From: Cavenderia fasciculata
Taxonomy: Eukaryota; Evosea; Eumycetozoa; Acytosteliales; Cavenderiaceae
DNA length: 64,000 nucleotides
Reading direction: 5' to 3'
Assembly: GCF_000203815.1 (NCBI RefSeq)
Contig: NW_004457718.1
Span: forward strand, 1 to 64,000
Position 1 is the stretch's first letter. Every line of letters starts with the position of its first letter. Both the position numbers and the translations under genes were made by a program. Positions 49,247-60,364 of this stretch are shown in pieces. Under the pieces are notes generated by a model. That model was not told where the DNA came from. It searched no databases and was given only the letters and a program-made list of their open reading frames with translations.

Positions 49247-49723
49247 AAACTGGTTCCTTTCCTCTATTTTATTATTATTTTTATTGGATTTTTTTAATCA
49301 TCATCAATTATCAATCATCATCATAATTTATTATCATCGTCAGAATGATCATCATTTAAAAATAGTGTAAATAAAATATTTATATTAAAATAAAAAGTAA
49401 AAGTTGGACAATACCTGATATTAGAAGAAAAGTCGATTTATTAATGTTAAATTGTTCAATCCCTCACATTAAAAGGTCGTCATTGGAGTAGAATGGCAAA
49501 AGAGAACAATGGAGACTCCAATCATTGGAGAGTACAAGAGGCTAAGATCATAGTGAACAAAGTCAGTTTAGCCCAACCAAAAATTGGGGAGCTTCGTAAT
49601 TTAAAAAAGTAATAAAACATGTTGTTGAAGAATATACATTTATTGAATAACTATGATAATATTTACCAATAGTGATTGTGAAATAATAAACAAAATAAAT
49701 AATAATATATTATATTTTTTTGT
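49247..49723. other. Convergent intergenic spacer
   Basis: 477 bases between the matrix gene and the SH3 gene. The middle (about 49430-49610) is less AT-rich than usual spacer and includes the repeated word CATTGGAG/CAATGGAG, but no ORF, tRNA or known RNA structure is recognised. Confidence 0.4.
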
Positions 49724-51085
49724 TTACTTGTTAATTTTAGAGGGCTTCCACAGACCAGTGTTTTCATCTTCCTTTGTTTTTGTTTTTGCTTCAGCCTTTT
49801 CTAATTTCTTTAATTCTTTTTTCTCCTTTTCCTTTTCTTTTATCTCCATTTTCTCTAGTTTCTTTGCATCCTTGATAGATTTTCTCTTGTCCTTGTCAGA
49901 CAATGAAGGTGGAGCGAGACCCGTTGTTGGGGTAGAAACCGAGGAGCCAGGTGGAGGAGGAAGATTATAGACTGACGGAGCAAGACCACCTCCCATTGAA
50001 TTTTGTGGTGGTGGGAGTGGTAATTCGAGAGCAGTATCTTTGAGGAAAGAAGTTTCAAACTCTGATTGAAAGAGTGTAACATCTGTTAGGGTAATCTTTT
50101 TAAGGCCATCACAAGCATCGAGGTTGGTGAGATTGGCAGTGATCTTTTTCTCGAGTTCTTCAAGACGTTGATCAAATTGTTTCTTTGGTGGATCAATAGC
50201 AGCCTGTGATTTAATAGATGCTAGTGCTGTACGAAGGGCACGTAGATCTTGTGTAACGGCAATACCTGTTTGTCTGGCATGATTTGTTACCTCTGCGTTG
50301 AGGTTCAAATCAGTTTCAGTCTTGATTGCAGTGAGATTTATGAATCTAAGCATCTTTATAACTCTTGCTTTTTCTTCTGCCACCTTTTTCTCCTTTTCCA
50401 GTCTTTCAATTTCGTCGGCCAATTTATCCTTGAGGGATTCTTGATCTTTTAATCGATCTTGTAATTCCTTCATTTCCTTTTTAAACATTTCTCTCTTTTG
50501 TCTGAGCATCTCTTTTCTCTGTGCATCACCAGCTCCTCCCCCTACTCCATCTTCGTCATCATCATCTCCTCCTTGATAGTCTTGTTGATAATCTTGTTGA
50601 TGATCATGTTGTTGTTGTTGTTGATATTGTTGATCGTTTGATGTATAGTTGTTGTTGTTGTTGGTATCATAGGTATCGGAAGAACTAAAGTTAGAGTAAT
50701 CTTGATTTTGTTCTTGATCGAGATATTCGAAATAGTTGGCAGGTACTCTTCCTACGAGACCATTTAAATCTCCACACCACCATCCATCTTCATAATCTTG
50801 GGTAATGCAAACTACGTCATTCTCTTTGAAACTAATCTCAGAGTCATTGGCAGCATCATAATCGTATAAAGCTCTGACCCACATTGGCTCAAATGCATTG
50901 TAATCATATTCTCCTTGTTGGTCATAATATTGTTGTTGTTGTTGTTGTTGTTGTTGATCGGTAGAACTTGTTGTATAATCGTATTGATCATCATCATTGT
51001 TGTTGTTGTTGTCATAGTCACCATCTATTTCTTCACCTCCACCTTGTTCATCATACTGTTCATCGTACTGTTCATTATCCATCAT
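49724..51085 (-). CDS. SH3-domain coiled-coil adaptor protein
   Basis: Single exon, 453 residues. After an acidic Asp/Tyr/Asn/Gln-rich start, residues 68-123 form a canonical SH3 domain: VRALYDYDAANDSEISFKEN, then GWWCGDLNGLVGRVPANYFE, with ALYDY, WW and P-NY signature residues intact. A second Asn/Gln linker leads to a Lys/Glu coiled coil (about 185-245, RLKDQESLKDKLADEIERLE), a helical region of unknown type (about 245-350), a Pro-rich segment (LPLPPP; NLPPPPG) and a very basic Lys/Glu C terminus ending LWKPSKINK. Binding to proline-rich cytoskeletal or endocytic partners is inferred from the SH3. No specific ortholog is recognised. Confidence 0.75.
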   Translation of the reverse strand: MMDNEQYDEQYDEQGGGEEIDGDYDNNNNNDDDQYDYTTSSTDQQQQQQQQQYYDQQGEYDYNAFEPMWVRALYDYDAANDSEISFKENDVVCITQDYEDGWWCGDLNGLVGRVPANYFEYLDQEQNQDYSNFSSSDTYDTNNNNNYTSNDQQYQQQQQHDHQQDYQQDYQGGDDDDEDGVGGGAGDAQRKEMLRQKREMFKKEMKELQDRLKDQESLKDKLADEIERLEKEKKVAEEKARVIKMLRFINLTAIKTETDLNLNAEVTNHARQTGIAVTQDLRALRTALASIKSQAAIDPPKKQFDQRLEELEKKITANLTNLDACDGLKKITLTDVTLFQSEFETSFLKDTALELPLPPPQNSMGGGLAPSVYNLPPPPGSSVSTPTTGLAPPSLSDKDKRKSIKDAKKLEKMEIKEKEKEKKELKKLEKAEAKTKTKEDENTGLWKPSKINK

Positions 51086-51453
51086 TACATTAATGAATAG
51101 ATAGTAATGTTATTACTACTACTAACTACTAATACTATTATTATTACTACTACTAAATATTGCTAGTAGAAAGAGGGAGGGGGGAAAACAATAATAAGAA
51201 GGAGGAGATACTATATATCAACCAAAACTACTATTAATATATAATAAATACAATAATAATCTAAATAAATAGATATATATAAATATATGAATACAACTAT
51301 AATACAATAAATAATAAATGAACAATCAAACAATTTTAATCAATTTCAACATCCAAGATTTTTTTTTTTTTTTTTTTTTTTTTTATTATAATTTAGATGT
51401 GGTCGAGTCCATTTGCTTTCAATTTAAAGCTTTTATTATTTATTTAATTATTA
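51086..51453. other. Spacer between SH3 gene and NAGS
   Basis: 368 AT-rich bases including ACT/ATT repeats (51110-51160) and a T run of about 24 (51361-51384). It lies upstream of the SH3 gene and downstream of NAGS, both on the minus strand, and holds the SH3 promoter. Nothing else is seen. Confidence 0.5.
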
Positions 51454-53807
51454 TTATTGATTTTTCTTTTCAGATGGTGCAGTAGTATTTGGAAGTACAG
51501 TGATTGGTTTTCTAAGAGCTTCTTCAATCATAAGACTACCATCTTCAAACTTATCATCACCATACCAAAAGACGGTAAAATGTTCGTCAGCACGGAATGA
51601 ACCTTGACAACGACTAAAGTACCATGGATTCAATGGATTGTTATTACGTGATCTCCAGTACAATTGCTCAATGTCACGTTGTAATGATCTCCAAATGAGA
51701 TCTCCTAGACCAAGACCTTGAGCTGATCTTTGTACACAAAACTTGCAGAGATAGGGAATATAGTCTGGCTTTTTAAAGGTTACAATGGCACATCCCATAT
51801 ATTGATCATCTGCTGAAACACATATATAAAGTGCATATAGATTATCCCTAAGATAATCAAAGTAATCCTCTGAAAGTGCTCTACCAAAACTATCTTGAAT
51901 TAATGTTCTTAATCTTTCCAAATCTACTGTTTCAAAGTTCTATAAAAAAAAAAAATGGAAAATAGAAAATTGATTGTTAACAAAGGAAAGAAAAAAAAAA
52001 ATACTCTCATTCTTTCTCTCTCTTATTCCTTCTTTCTTTCTTTCTTTCTACGTACATGTCTATTATAAACTTTAACTCTATTATCTTCTCTACGTTTAAC
52101 GATTGTACCAGTAGCAAGACGAGGGAATAGAATTTGATGAGCAATTGCTTCGATAGAGGTAACAATGACAGAGGTTGAAGTTGGGAGATGATCGACAATA
52201 CGTTTCATTTGTTTGAGTTGAACACGACGACGCTCTGTAGTATGGTCGGCCTCGAGAAGAGCACGATAGTCTTGGTCAAGATAGACAACTGGAATGGCCT
52301 TGTGATCGACATCGAGGATACCACCATCGTTGCAAGCAAAGATAATCTTGAATGGTTGGATAAGTTTGGCCAACTCAAATGTGGTAACATCAGAGTTGAT
52401 TGGAATCTCGATACCTTCTGTCGTTTCGGCAACGGAATCCCAGATTGGAATCTTACCCTTCTCCAATGCTTGTGTAAGTAGATCATAGTCAAATGATTCA
52501 ATCTTCATTGTGAGACCACCATTTGGAAGTATACCAGATCTACCAAATTCTAATTCCTCTTCAGAGAGTGTATCAGATGATGGAGAATCTTGATTGTCAT
52601 ATTCCTCTTCGGCGACGACTGGCTTGATCTCACAAATATCGGGACTGAGTACAGTACTGCCCACACCATTCTTTTTAATGGCCTCTTTGAGTGCGGCCGA
52701 ACGAATACGACGTTCCTTGATGACTTGATCGTATGGAAGACGAGTAATATCATTGAGACCACCATGAATAACGATTGGCAAGAGACCAAACTTGAACATA
52801 AAGCAGAGAGAAGATGCTGCTTGATCGATACCATATTGTGTTTCAAGAATACGTCTACTAATCTTGACAATGGCAATCTTTCTAGTGGCCTCTCCAGAAA
52901 AGTTTTGTAACCAACTTCTGACATCTTTGATATCCTTGACTGAACGTAAAAAGTCTTCAAATTCTTTACGACTCTTTTGATTGGCTTCGAATAAAAGTGT
53001 CTCTTCTGATGTTTGATAGAGTGTTGCCTCTGAATTGACTCTACGAATCTCAGCAAATGATCTACCACCAACTTCTGGTACCAACATTGACATTGAATCC
53101 GATCTTGGACGTCCCATTAACTCTAAATTATTTAATGCATCACCAACTGAATGTGAAGTTGGTAGTGATAGATTGTGGTGGTGGTGGTGTTGTTGTTGTT
53201 GGTTGTTGCTGATAAGCATGCTAGGATTTGAATTGGTTGGCATTGGAGATTGTAATAGTCTATGAAGTTGTTGATTACGCAACATCAACTCTGGATGATC
53301 TATCAACAATGATGAACAAGATGATGATGGACTGAGTTGAATACTACTACCACCACCAGGTGTACTTGTACCAGTGTTTGAGGCATTGGTAGATACTATC
53401 AAATGTTGATCCGTAGGAGTAGTAGTAGAATGGTTGTCATTTTCTACTACCACTAATGTTGGTGAATCTTGAGGTGGTGGTGATGGTGGTGGTGGTCTAA
53501 TTGACAATGAAGGTTGTTCCAAAGATCTTTCATTTGATAGATTTGATTCCTCTACAACAGTCGATGATGATGACGACGATGAAGATGATTGTTCGTTGGG
53601 AGGTTCTTCTACTACGGTCGAGTGAATTAACGGTGTATTCAAATTAAATTTCTTTGTTGTCGATACCTTTGATTGGCTATTTGTAAGAGTTTTTAATTTC
53701 TTTACTTTTTTTGCTTTTCTTTTTTTCTATAAAAAGAGTGAGAGAAGAGAGAGAGAGAGAAGAGATGAGGGATGTTAATATTAATTATTTAATTAAATAT
53801 GTATTAC

Positions 53808-53879
<72 letters not shown>

Positions 53880-54490
53880 ATAGATACCTTTAGACTTGAA
53901 AAAGTTTGATCTGGATTAATATTCTTTGCCTTGGCTTTTAATAATTCAAGTTGTACCCAAGCGAAAAAGGTTAAAAGTTTCTCGACGACAAAGAGTGGCA
54001 AAAAGGAGATGACAAAGATGAGGAGCTTGTAAAAGATGGCAGAGAATGTTAAAATGGCACCTTGTTGTTGCTTTTCTTCATCGGCTTCAGTGGTAACAGA
54101 TGCAAGTGGTTGTGGTGCAATAATACCATGACTGTAGTTGGGTGTTGGAGGATGGTTGCTTGTATTGCCACTACCACTGCCAATCAATTTGTTTCTTCCA
54201 AGTATGTGTTTACTAGCCTTGAAATGTGATATGTTTGGATAGTTGTAATTGTGAAAATAATACTTTGGCGTTACTAATGGAGTTGAATGTCCTCCCGCTG
54301 GAGAATGGTGTCCATTATTCTTATTATTATTATTGGTTTGTTGTTGTTGTTGTTGTTGTTGCTGCTGTTGATTTGAATTGTTGTTGTTGTTGGAAATAGT
54401 GGACATTATGATTGGGATGGTAATTATTATTAATTGTAATACTCTGGTCAATAGTTGACAAAATCTATCAATAATAAATCCAATAATATC

Positions 54491-54522
<32 letters not shown>

Positions 54523-54742
54523 GATGGTTTGAGAATGACGATGGACTGGTATCGTCTTTGGTGTTAAAAATAAAATGATATTCTGGAGGTTTGTTGTTTT
54601 GACAGAGACCAGCCTGGTTTGATGTTACAATAGTATTGGTATTTGTGTTGTTGAATGTAACCGTTTGGTATAGATTACTGTAATTGTTGTGGTGGTGATG
54701 ATGGATGTGAAAGTTTTGAATTACTTTGCGTCTAATAATCAT
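51454..54742 (-). CDS. nags: N-acetylglutamate synthase with membrane-type N-terminal exon
   Basis: First step of arginine synthesis. The amino-acid-kinase part (IVKISRRILE; LPIVIHGGLNDITRL; IACNDGG-like FACNDGGILD) is on 53726-52056. The acetyltransferase part (CKFCVQRSAQGLGLGDLIWR; NPWYFSRCQGSFRADEHFTV then FWYG) is on 51939-51454. The kinase exon stays open back to an acceptor at 53727 without any ATG in its first ~120 codons, so an upstream exon must supply the start. The only candidate seen is 54742-53888, which joins in phase 0 and gives 1,003 residues. That exon codes for His/Asn/Gln-rich sequence with hydrophobic segments (LLTRVLQLIIITIPIIM; FYKLLIFVISFLPLFVV), unlike a normal transit peptide. 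Core identity is strong; the N-terminal exon assignment is moderate, and it could be a separate gene. Confidence 0.78.
53801..53878. repeat. (ATT)n microsatellite in NAGS intron 1
   Basis: About 25 ATT units fill most of the intron between the membrane-type exon and the kinase exon. Confidence 0.92.
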
Positions 54743-55296
54743 TTATGTTTTAGTTTTGTAAAGAAGAAAATGAATTGATTTTTTTTTTTGAGATTAGTAA
54801 TCGATCAATCAAAATTATATATAAATCTGGAAAAGATGTGATGGATTGGTAGTAGTGGTGGTTGTTATTGGAACTTGTGAATGTTGGTTGAATAAAAAAT
54901 ATATATAGTGTAATGTACTTTTTGTTATTTTCGTATCCAAATTCCTTATTGATTTGATTGGCGTATTCATAAATACTATAAATTATCAAGTCTATCTACT
55001 ACTATACTATATAAAACTATATCTAGTTGTTTTGTTGTTTTTATAGGTTGAATATTTATTCAACAGAAATATTGATGATGATAGATTGATCAATGGTCTT
55101 TGAGAATCGGGAAATAGTCCATCAAAATGTAATTTTTGTATAAGTTTGAGGGTATGTGTGTGGTGTGAGCGTGTGTGTGTGTGTGTGTATGTGTATGGTG
55201 AATAGTTGTAAAGGAAGGTGTGAATAATTTTTATCCTTTTTAAAAGTGTACAATGATTATTACAATTTTGATAAACTAAATATTGTGTTGTTGTTT

Positions 55297-55301
55297 TATT
55301 A

Positions 55302-55332
<31 letters not shown>

Positions 55333-55345
55333 TTTATTATTATTA

Positions 55346-55402
<57 letters not shown>
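55297..55402. repeat. (ATT)n/(ATTT)n microsatellite
   Basis: Compound ATT and ATTT repeat in non-coding DNA; a similar (ATT)n run follows at about 55667-55712. Confidence 0.92.
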
Positions 55403-55407
<5 letters not shown>

Positions 55408-55665
55408 ATTATTATTTTATTATTGATATTATTGATATATTATTATCTACACGGCTACTCTATGTCTAGAGAGTATAAAGATATTAAAGATAGATATCTT
55501 TAATTTGTTTTGTTTAAAATTAAAAAATAATAGAAAGTACCCACTAAACATTGGTATCAATGATTTTCGTTTTATAAATTATTATTATTATTGATGATTT
55601 GATTTCAATTAACCTTTTTTCGTATTCATTAATATTATTATGGATTTAGAGTATTCGTGTAAATA

Positions 55666-55713
<48 letters not shown>

Positions 55714-56607
55714 TCCTGGTGAACTTGTTTCCAAAAATATATTATTATAATTTTTCATTTTTAATAGATAATAATGGAATATTTTCCCAAAGTAGAAGTG
55801 AAAGATTCCAAATAAAAAAAATAAAAAATAATAATGATAATACATCTCTCTCTCTCTCTTTCTCTTTCCAACATTGTTGTTTCATTTCATTTACCTCGAG
55901 TAACCATTATAACAACCATAGTTATACTCTGTTTGATTTGAGCGATTTCTTCTTGACCACCTTCTATGTACCATTTGTTGTTGTTGTTGATATGTGACAA
56001 TTTAAATTGTTAACAATAACGAGACAAAGCCTTGCAATGACAATAAAAGAAACTAACACACATATATAGAGAGAGAGAGAGTCTCTATCGAACAAATAAA
56101 TAAAAGGAAGGAAAAAAAGAATAAATTATAATAATAATAAATCAAGGCTGTGTAAACATCGTCAGAGCGTGAAATGGTTTCCGAAAAGAACCCCCCGCCG
56201 CCGCTAATAAATGATGAGTGCGACAGCGGGTTGACTTTTAGGTAGGCAAACATGTTTAAAACCATATAAGTAGAAGGGATGAATGCCTCCTCCTCCTCCT
56301 CCTCTCGTGTGATCTAATTCTTTTAGATTCGCAACGTGGGTGTGCGTGAAATAAACAAACAATGAATGAAACCTTAACAAAAAGGTACGTAAAAAACAAT
56401 GATGGCTGGCTATCGGCTTCTATTTATAAACACACAAACACACAAAATAGAAAGAGGGTGTTGACGATCGCGTGTGGTGGTATTGAGATATAGAAAGAGA
56501 TTTAAAGAGAGAATAGAATAGGAATAAAAAGATTGAGATGAGTTTACAACTTTAAACTTACTTTTGTTTTGTTTTGTTATATAACTTTCTTTTTCTAGTA
56601 CTTGGCG

Positions 56608-56701
56608 ATAGAGTGTGACTATTTTAATGTCTCCTTGGATTTGACCGTTCAACTTATTGAACCGGCCCCAACCAACAAGGTAGACGGGTCGCACACTCTA
56701 T
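56608..56701. repeat. 94-bp inverted repeat with inner hairpin
   Basis: ATAGAGTGTG at 56608-56617 is matched by CACACTCTAT at 56692-56701, enclosing a GC-richer segment with its own hairpin GTTCAA-CTTA-TTGAAC (56647-56662). It could be a structured non-coding RNA, a small MITE remnant or chance. No known RNA family is recognised. Confidence 0.35.
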
Positions 56702-57242
56702 TTCTTTGAGAGGAATAAAAAGTTATTCTTGTTTGTTTAGTAGTTTTAATTGTGATTGATGTGTTCCTCGCCAATAGCAGTACTACTATCTATGGTATCG
56801 GGATGAACTACAAATAATGTGTGATAAAAGGTAAAAGGTGATTGGTTGGGTGGGGGTAATGAATGAATGATGTTGAGATGAAAGAAATTGATCTGTTTTT
56901 GCTGCTAGCTACTGCTTATTGTTGTTATAAAAACTAAGTAAGCGCTTGCGATGAGACACAAATAAAAAGACAAAAGAACAAAGCGAAGCGGGGCAAGGCG
57001 GAGCAATCGTTGGCCAATGCATAAAAAAAAATTAAAAAAAAAAAACACTCTCATCGGAGCTTATTTTTTCCCTCCAATTAACCTGGGATATGTTTGAAAT
57101 AGCTATTTTGAACACATTTTTTTTTATTTTCTAAAGTATTTGTTATCTCTTCAATCTTCAAAGATGAATAACTCTTTTCTTCTATTCAACTTGAATATAC
57201 AAAAAAAAAAAATAATAGATGATCGGTAACGGAATATGATTA

Positions 57243-57258
57243 GGTTGGTGCACCAACC
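57243..57258. promoter_or_regulatory. 16-bp perfect palindrome upstream of purF
   Basis: GGTTGGTGCACCAACC is a perfect palindrome and unusually GC-rich for its surroundings, 529 bases before the ATG. It could be a dimeric-factor site; no factor is identified. Confidence 0.35.
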
Positions 57259-57786
57259 GACCCGTTTGACAGCTCTAGTTTTTTTTTTTTTTTGTTCCCG
57301 AAAAAGAATAGAAGTTCTACCTTTTTTTGTTCGTTTCAAAAACTATTTAAATATCTTGGATTAACCGAGACACGACTCGTTAATTAGCCTCTCTACACTT
57401 TTTTTTTTTTTTTTCCCTCTTGCCCTTTGCTTTCTTTTACAAAAGGTGTCATTTTAATTCTTTCTCGTTTTAAACCAAACACCAAGCAGTTCACACACAC
57501 ACACACAAAACACTACATTCACATTCTTTTTCAAACATTTATCTCCTTACTTTATCTCTGTGTTTTGAACATCTAACACCCTGACAACTTTTTTTCAAGT
57601 ACTTACTACTTTGGCCTCTTCTTAACTTCATTTATAAATTCGACGGTTGCCAGATTCTTTTTTTTTTTTTTTTTTTAATATAACCAAAATCCCATTATCT
57701 ACTACGATATATCAACAATCTTAAACAACTAAAACATATAAACATACCTATATATTCTTATATAAATATAAATAATACAAATTAGA

Positions 57787-59120
57787 ATGAAAGATAAAGA
57801 GGATATTGAATTAGATATTAATGGTAATATCATTACAGCATCGGAACACCAACAAATAGAAGATGACGAACCAAAAGAAAAATGCGGAGTTTTCGGTATA
57901 TACGCTCCAGAGTTGGACGTAAGCCGTATTGCCTTTTTTGCATTGGTTGCACTCCAACATCGTGGACAAGAAAGTTGTGGTATTGCAACATACGATCAAC
58001 ACCATGCTGTACACGTAGAGACTGGTATGGGTCTTGTCAATCAAGTATTCACAGAGACTAATCTAAAACCTCTACGTGGTAACATGGGAATCGGTCATAC
58101 TCGTTATTCAACCGCTGGAAAGAGTACAATCAACAATGCACAACCAGTTATCGTGCAGACTTTACATGGACAAGTAGGAATTGTCCAAAATGGTAACCTC
58201 ACCACTGCACACTCGTTGAGAAGTGAATTGCTTCAACAAGGTATCGGTTTCTTTAAAGAGACAGACGTAGAAATTATCACTCAATTGTTGGCTGCTAATC
58301 CACCTGCAATCATTCCAACATCTCCATTACTTGGTAGTGCCAATGGTAATGGTGTTCATTCATCTGGTTCTTCAACTCCATCAACAACAACAAAATCACA
58401 ACCAAATTGGGAACAACGTATTGCCAATTTCATGTCAAAGGCTGAGGGTGCCTATTCACTCTGTTTAATGACACCAACTGCATTGTATGGTGTCAGAGAT
58501 TATTTGGGTCTTCGTCCACTATGTATCGGTGCTCTTGACGTTCCATCTACATCGGATCCAACAAAGACAATCACTCGTTATGTCATTGCTTCGGAGAGTT
58601 GTGCTATCAATACCATCGGTGGTAGATATATTAGAGAAGTTAGACCAGGTGAGATTGTACGTATCGATGACAATGGTTTAGACTCTTTTATTGGTAGAAC
58701 CCCTGCCGATAAACCAGCTCTATGTGTCTTTGAATACGTATACTTTTCGCGTCCAGATTCATTGCTCGAGGATCAACTCATCCACAGTGTACGTCAGAGA
58801 ATGGGTGAACAATTAGCTCGCGAGTCACCACCACCCCCAGCATCACAGGCCAACAAAGATCTAGAGACCATTGTTATCGGTGTTCCAGACTCATCACTTC
58901 CAGCAGCCATTGGTTATGCCAAACAATCTGGATTGGCATACACAGAAGGATTGACAAAGAATCGTTATATTCATCGTACATTTATTCAACCATCGGATCA
59001 TCTTCGTCAACAAGGTATCAAATTAAAATTTAATCCATTGTCTGAAAATATTAAAGGTCGTAGAGTTGTTTTAGTTGATGATTCTATAGTTAGAGGTAAT
59101 ACTATAAAGTATGTATCAAA

Positions 59121-59163
<43 letters not shown>

Positions 59164-59581
59164 GGATGCATTTAATCATCATATTAACACACAAAACTAT
59201 TTTGTTTTTAATAATAATAATAGGGCATTAATTAAATTAATTAGAAATGCAGGAGCAGTAGAGATTCATGTTAGAATTTCATCACCACCAGTTATGCATC
59301 CATGTTATATGGGTATAGATATGGCAACACATGACCAATTAGTTGGCTATCAAAAGACAACCAAACAAGTTTGTGATTATATAGGTGCAGAGAGTTTAGA
59401 GTATCTAAGTTATCCAGGAATGATGAAATCTGTCAATATCGGTTTACTCGATAAACAACAACAACAACAACAACAACAAAATGGTAAACTGTTGTGTGAC
59501 AATGAAAAGGAATTAGAGGATGGCAGTAGACATTGTTCTGCATGTTTCTCTGGTGTTTATCCTTTGGCGGTAGATTTTTAA
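57787..59581 (+). CDS. purF: Amidophosphoribosyltransferase (purF)
   Basis: Committing step of purine synthesis: PRPP plus glutamine to phosphoribosylamine. Two exons (57787-59108 and 59224-59581, phase 2) give 559 residues. A 32-residue leader precedes the catalytic Cys ([11 protein letters not shown], Cys33), which would be exposed by propeptide cleavage. The glutaminase block includes [31 protein letters not shown] and [10 protein letters not shown]. The PRPP-binding loop is [15 protein letters not shown] at the end of exon 1. The second exon has [19 protein letters not shown] and the terminal [12 protein letters not shown], with a poly-Gln insertion. A Ser/Thr insertion lies around residues 178-205. 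The intron is mainly (AAT)n. All expected motifs are intact. Confidence 0.96.
59119..59163. repeat. (AAT)n microsatellite in purF intron
   Basis: About 14 AAT units occupy the first half of the 115-base intron. Confidence 0.9.
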
Positions 59582-60364
59582 TCAATCAATAAATTAAACC
59601 TTTATAAAGTATAATAACAAAACCTCAAATCGCGATACTAAAAAAAGCCGAATAAAACTTTTAATGTGCCAAGCTTTTTTTTTTTTGAGAGCTCTCATTG
59701 CAAAAATTTGTAACCCTCAAGTTTGGAACCTTGTCAGTCTCACATTTTTATTACCCTTATCAATACTTCCCAATGCAACACCTCATCATTTATTATTAAC
59801 CCCTAACAACAACGAAGAGTGTGATAATGTCAACTATTAGGTGATATCGATCGAAAACCAATGGTGATTATGCCCTCCTCTACATGTTCTTTCTGACTGG
59901 GTATCAACCAACCACCACCACCTCCTCCTCATGTTGGTTATATTTATATAACTATGAACTGATTATTGATAGGTTGTTTCTTTCTCTATTACTAGAGAAT
60001 TAGTTCTATTATCGCTCGCTGGATTTGTCTTTATTATCATCATCATCGCTCACAATCATTATTATTGTCATCTTATACACATATATATAATTATACATAT
60101 CATTATATATATATATATATATTCATTATAATTGTGGTGGTTATATATATATATAACTATTAAACTTGTTTGTGTCACTCAAAATTAAACACCCCCTATT
60201 CATTCATTCATTCATCCGTCCATCGATCCATCACCCCCCACTCGGTTACTAGCAATAGAGATATTTGAGTGGTTTGGTATTCAAATTAACACTTTTAAAT
60301 TCATCAATCCAATCATTGTTGTTTATTTGTTATAGTTTTTTTTACTACTTTATACCCCGTATTA
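59582..60364. promoter_or_regulatory. Intergenic region upstream of the ABCA gene
   Basis: 783 non-coding bases. They include a CCACCACCACCTCCTCCTC stretch (about 59911-59929), TA-dinucleotide runs (60105-60120 and 60146-60158), a CATT repeat (60200-60214) and a CACCCCCCAC box (60231-60240). The TA-rich segment and C-rich boxes upstream of the ABCA start look like promoter sequence; no gene is seen. Confidence 0.45.

Larger units (their letters stand above)
54743..57786. other. 3 kb non-coding region upstream of amidophosphoribosyltransferase
   Basis: No gene is supported. Contents: a GT-rich tract (55167-55190), (ATT)n microsatellites (about 55297-55402 and 55667-55712), CT runs, a CTC-repeat (56285-56304), an inverted repeat with an inner hairpin (56608-56701), a GC-richer patch with AAGCGAAGCGGGGCAAGGCG (56977-57003), a 16-base perfect palindrome GGTTGGTGCACCAACC (57243-57258) and long T and A runs. 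Open frames here are low-complexity Tyr/Ile or Ser/Leu. The last few hundred bases probably contain the purF-type promoter and 5' leader. Confidence 0.45.

Noticed and set aside
53876-54742. Treating the membrane-type ORF as a stand-alone gene
   Set aside because: Not excluded, but the NAGS kinase exon lacks a start and joins this exon in phase 0 at good GT/AG sites, so one gene is the simpler model.
55246-55503. Tyr/Ile-rich ORF
   Set aside because: It consists almost wholly of (ATT)n microsatellite and has no protein-like composition.
56410-56694. Minus-strand ORF beginning MRPVYLVGWGRFNKLNGQ
   Set aside because: The start looks protein-like, but the rest is low complexity and the segment coincides with an inverted repeat. 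No family was recognised and no partner exons were found.
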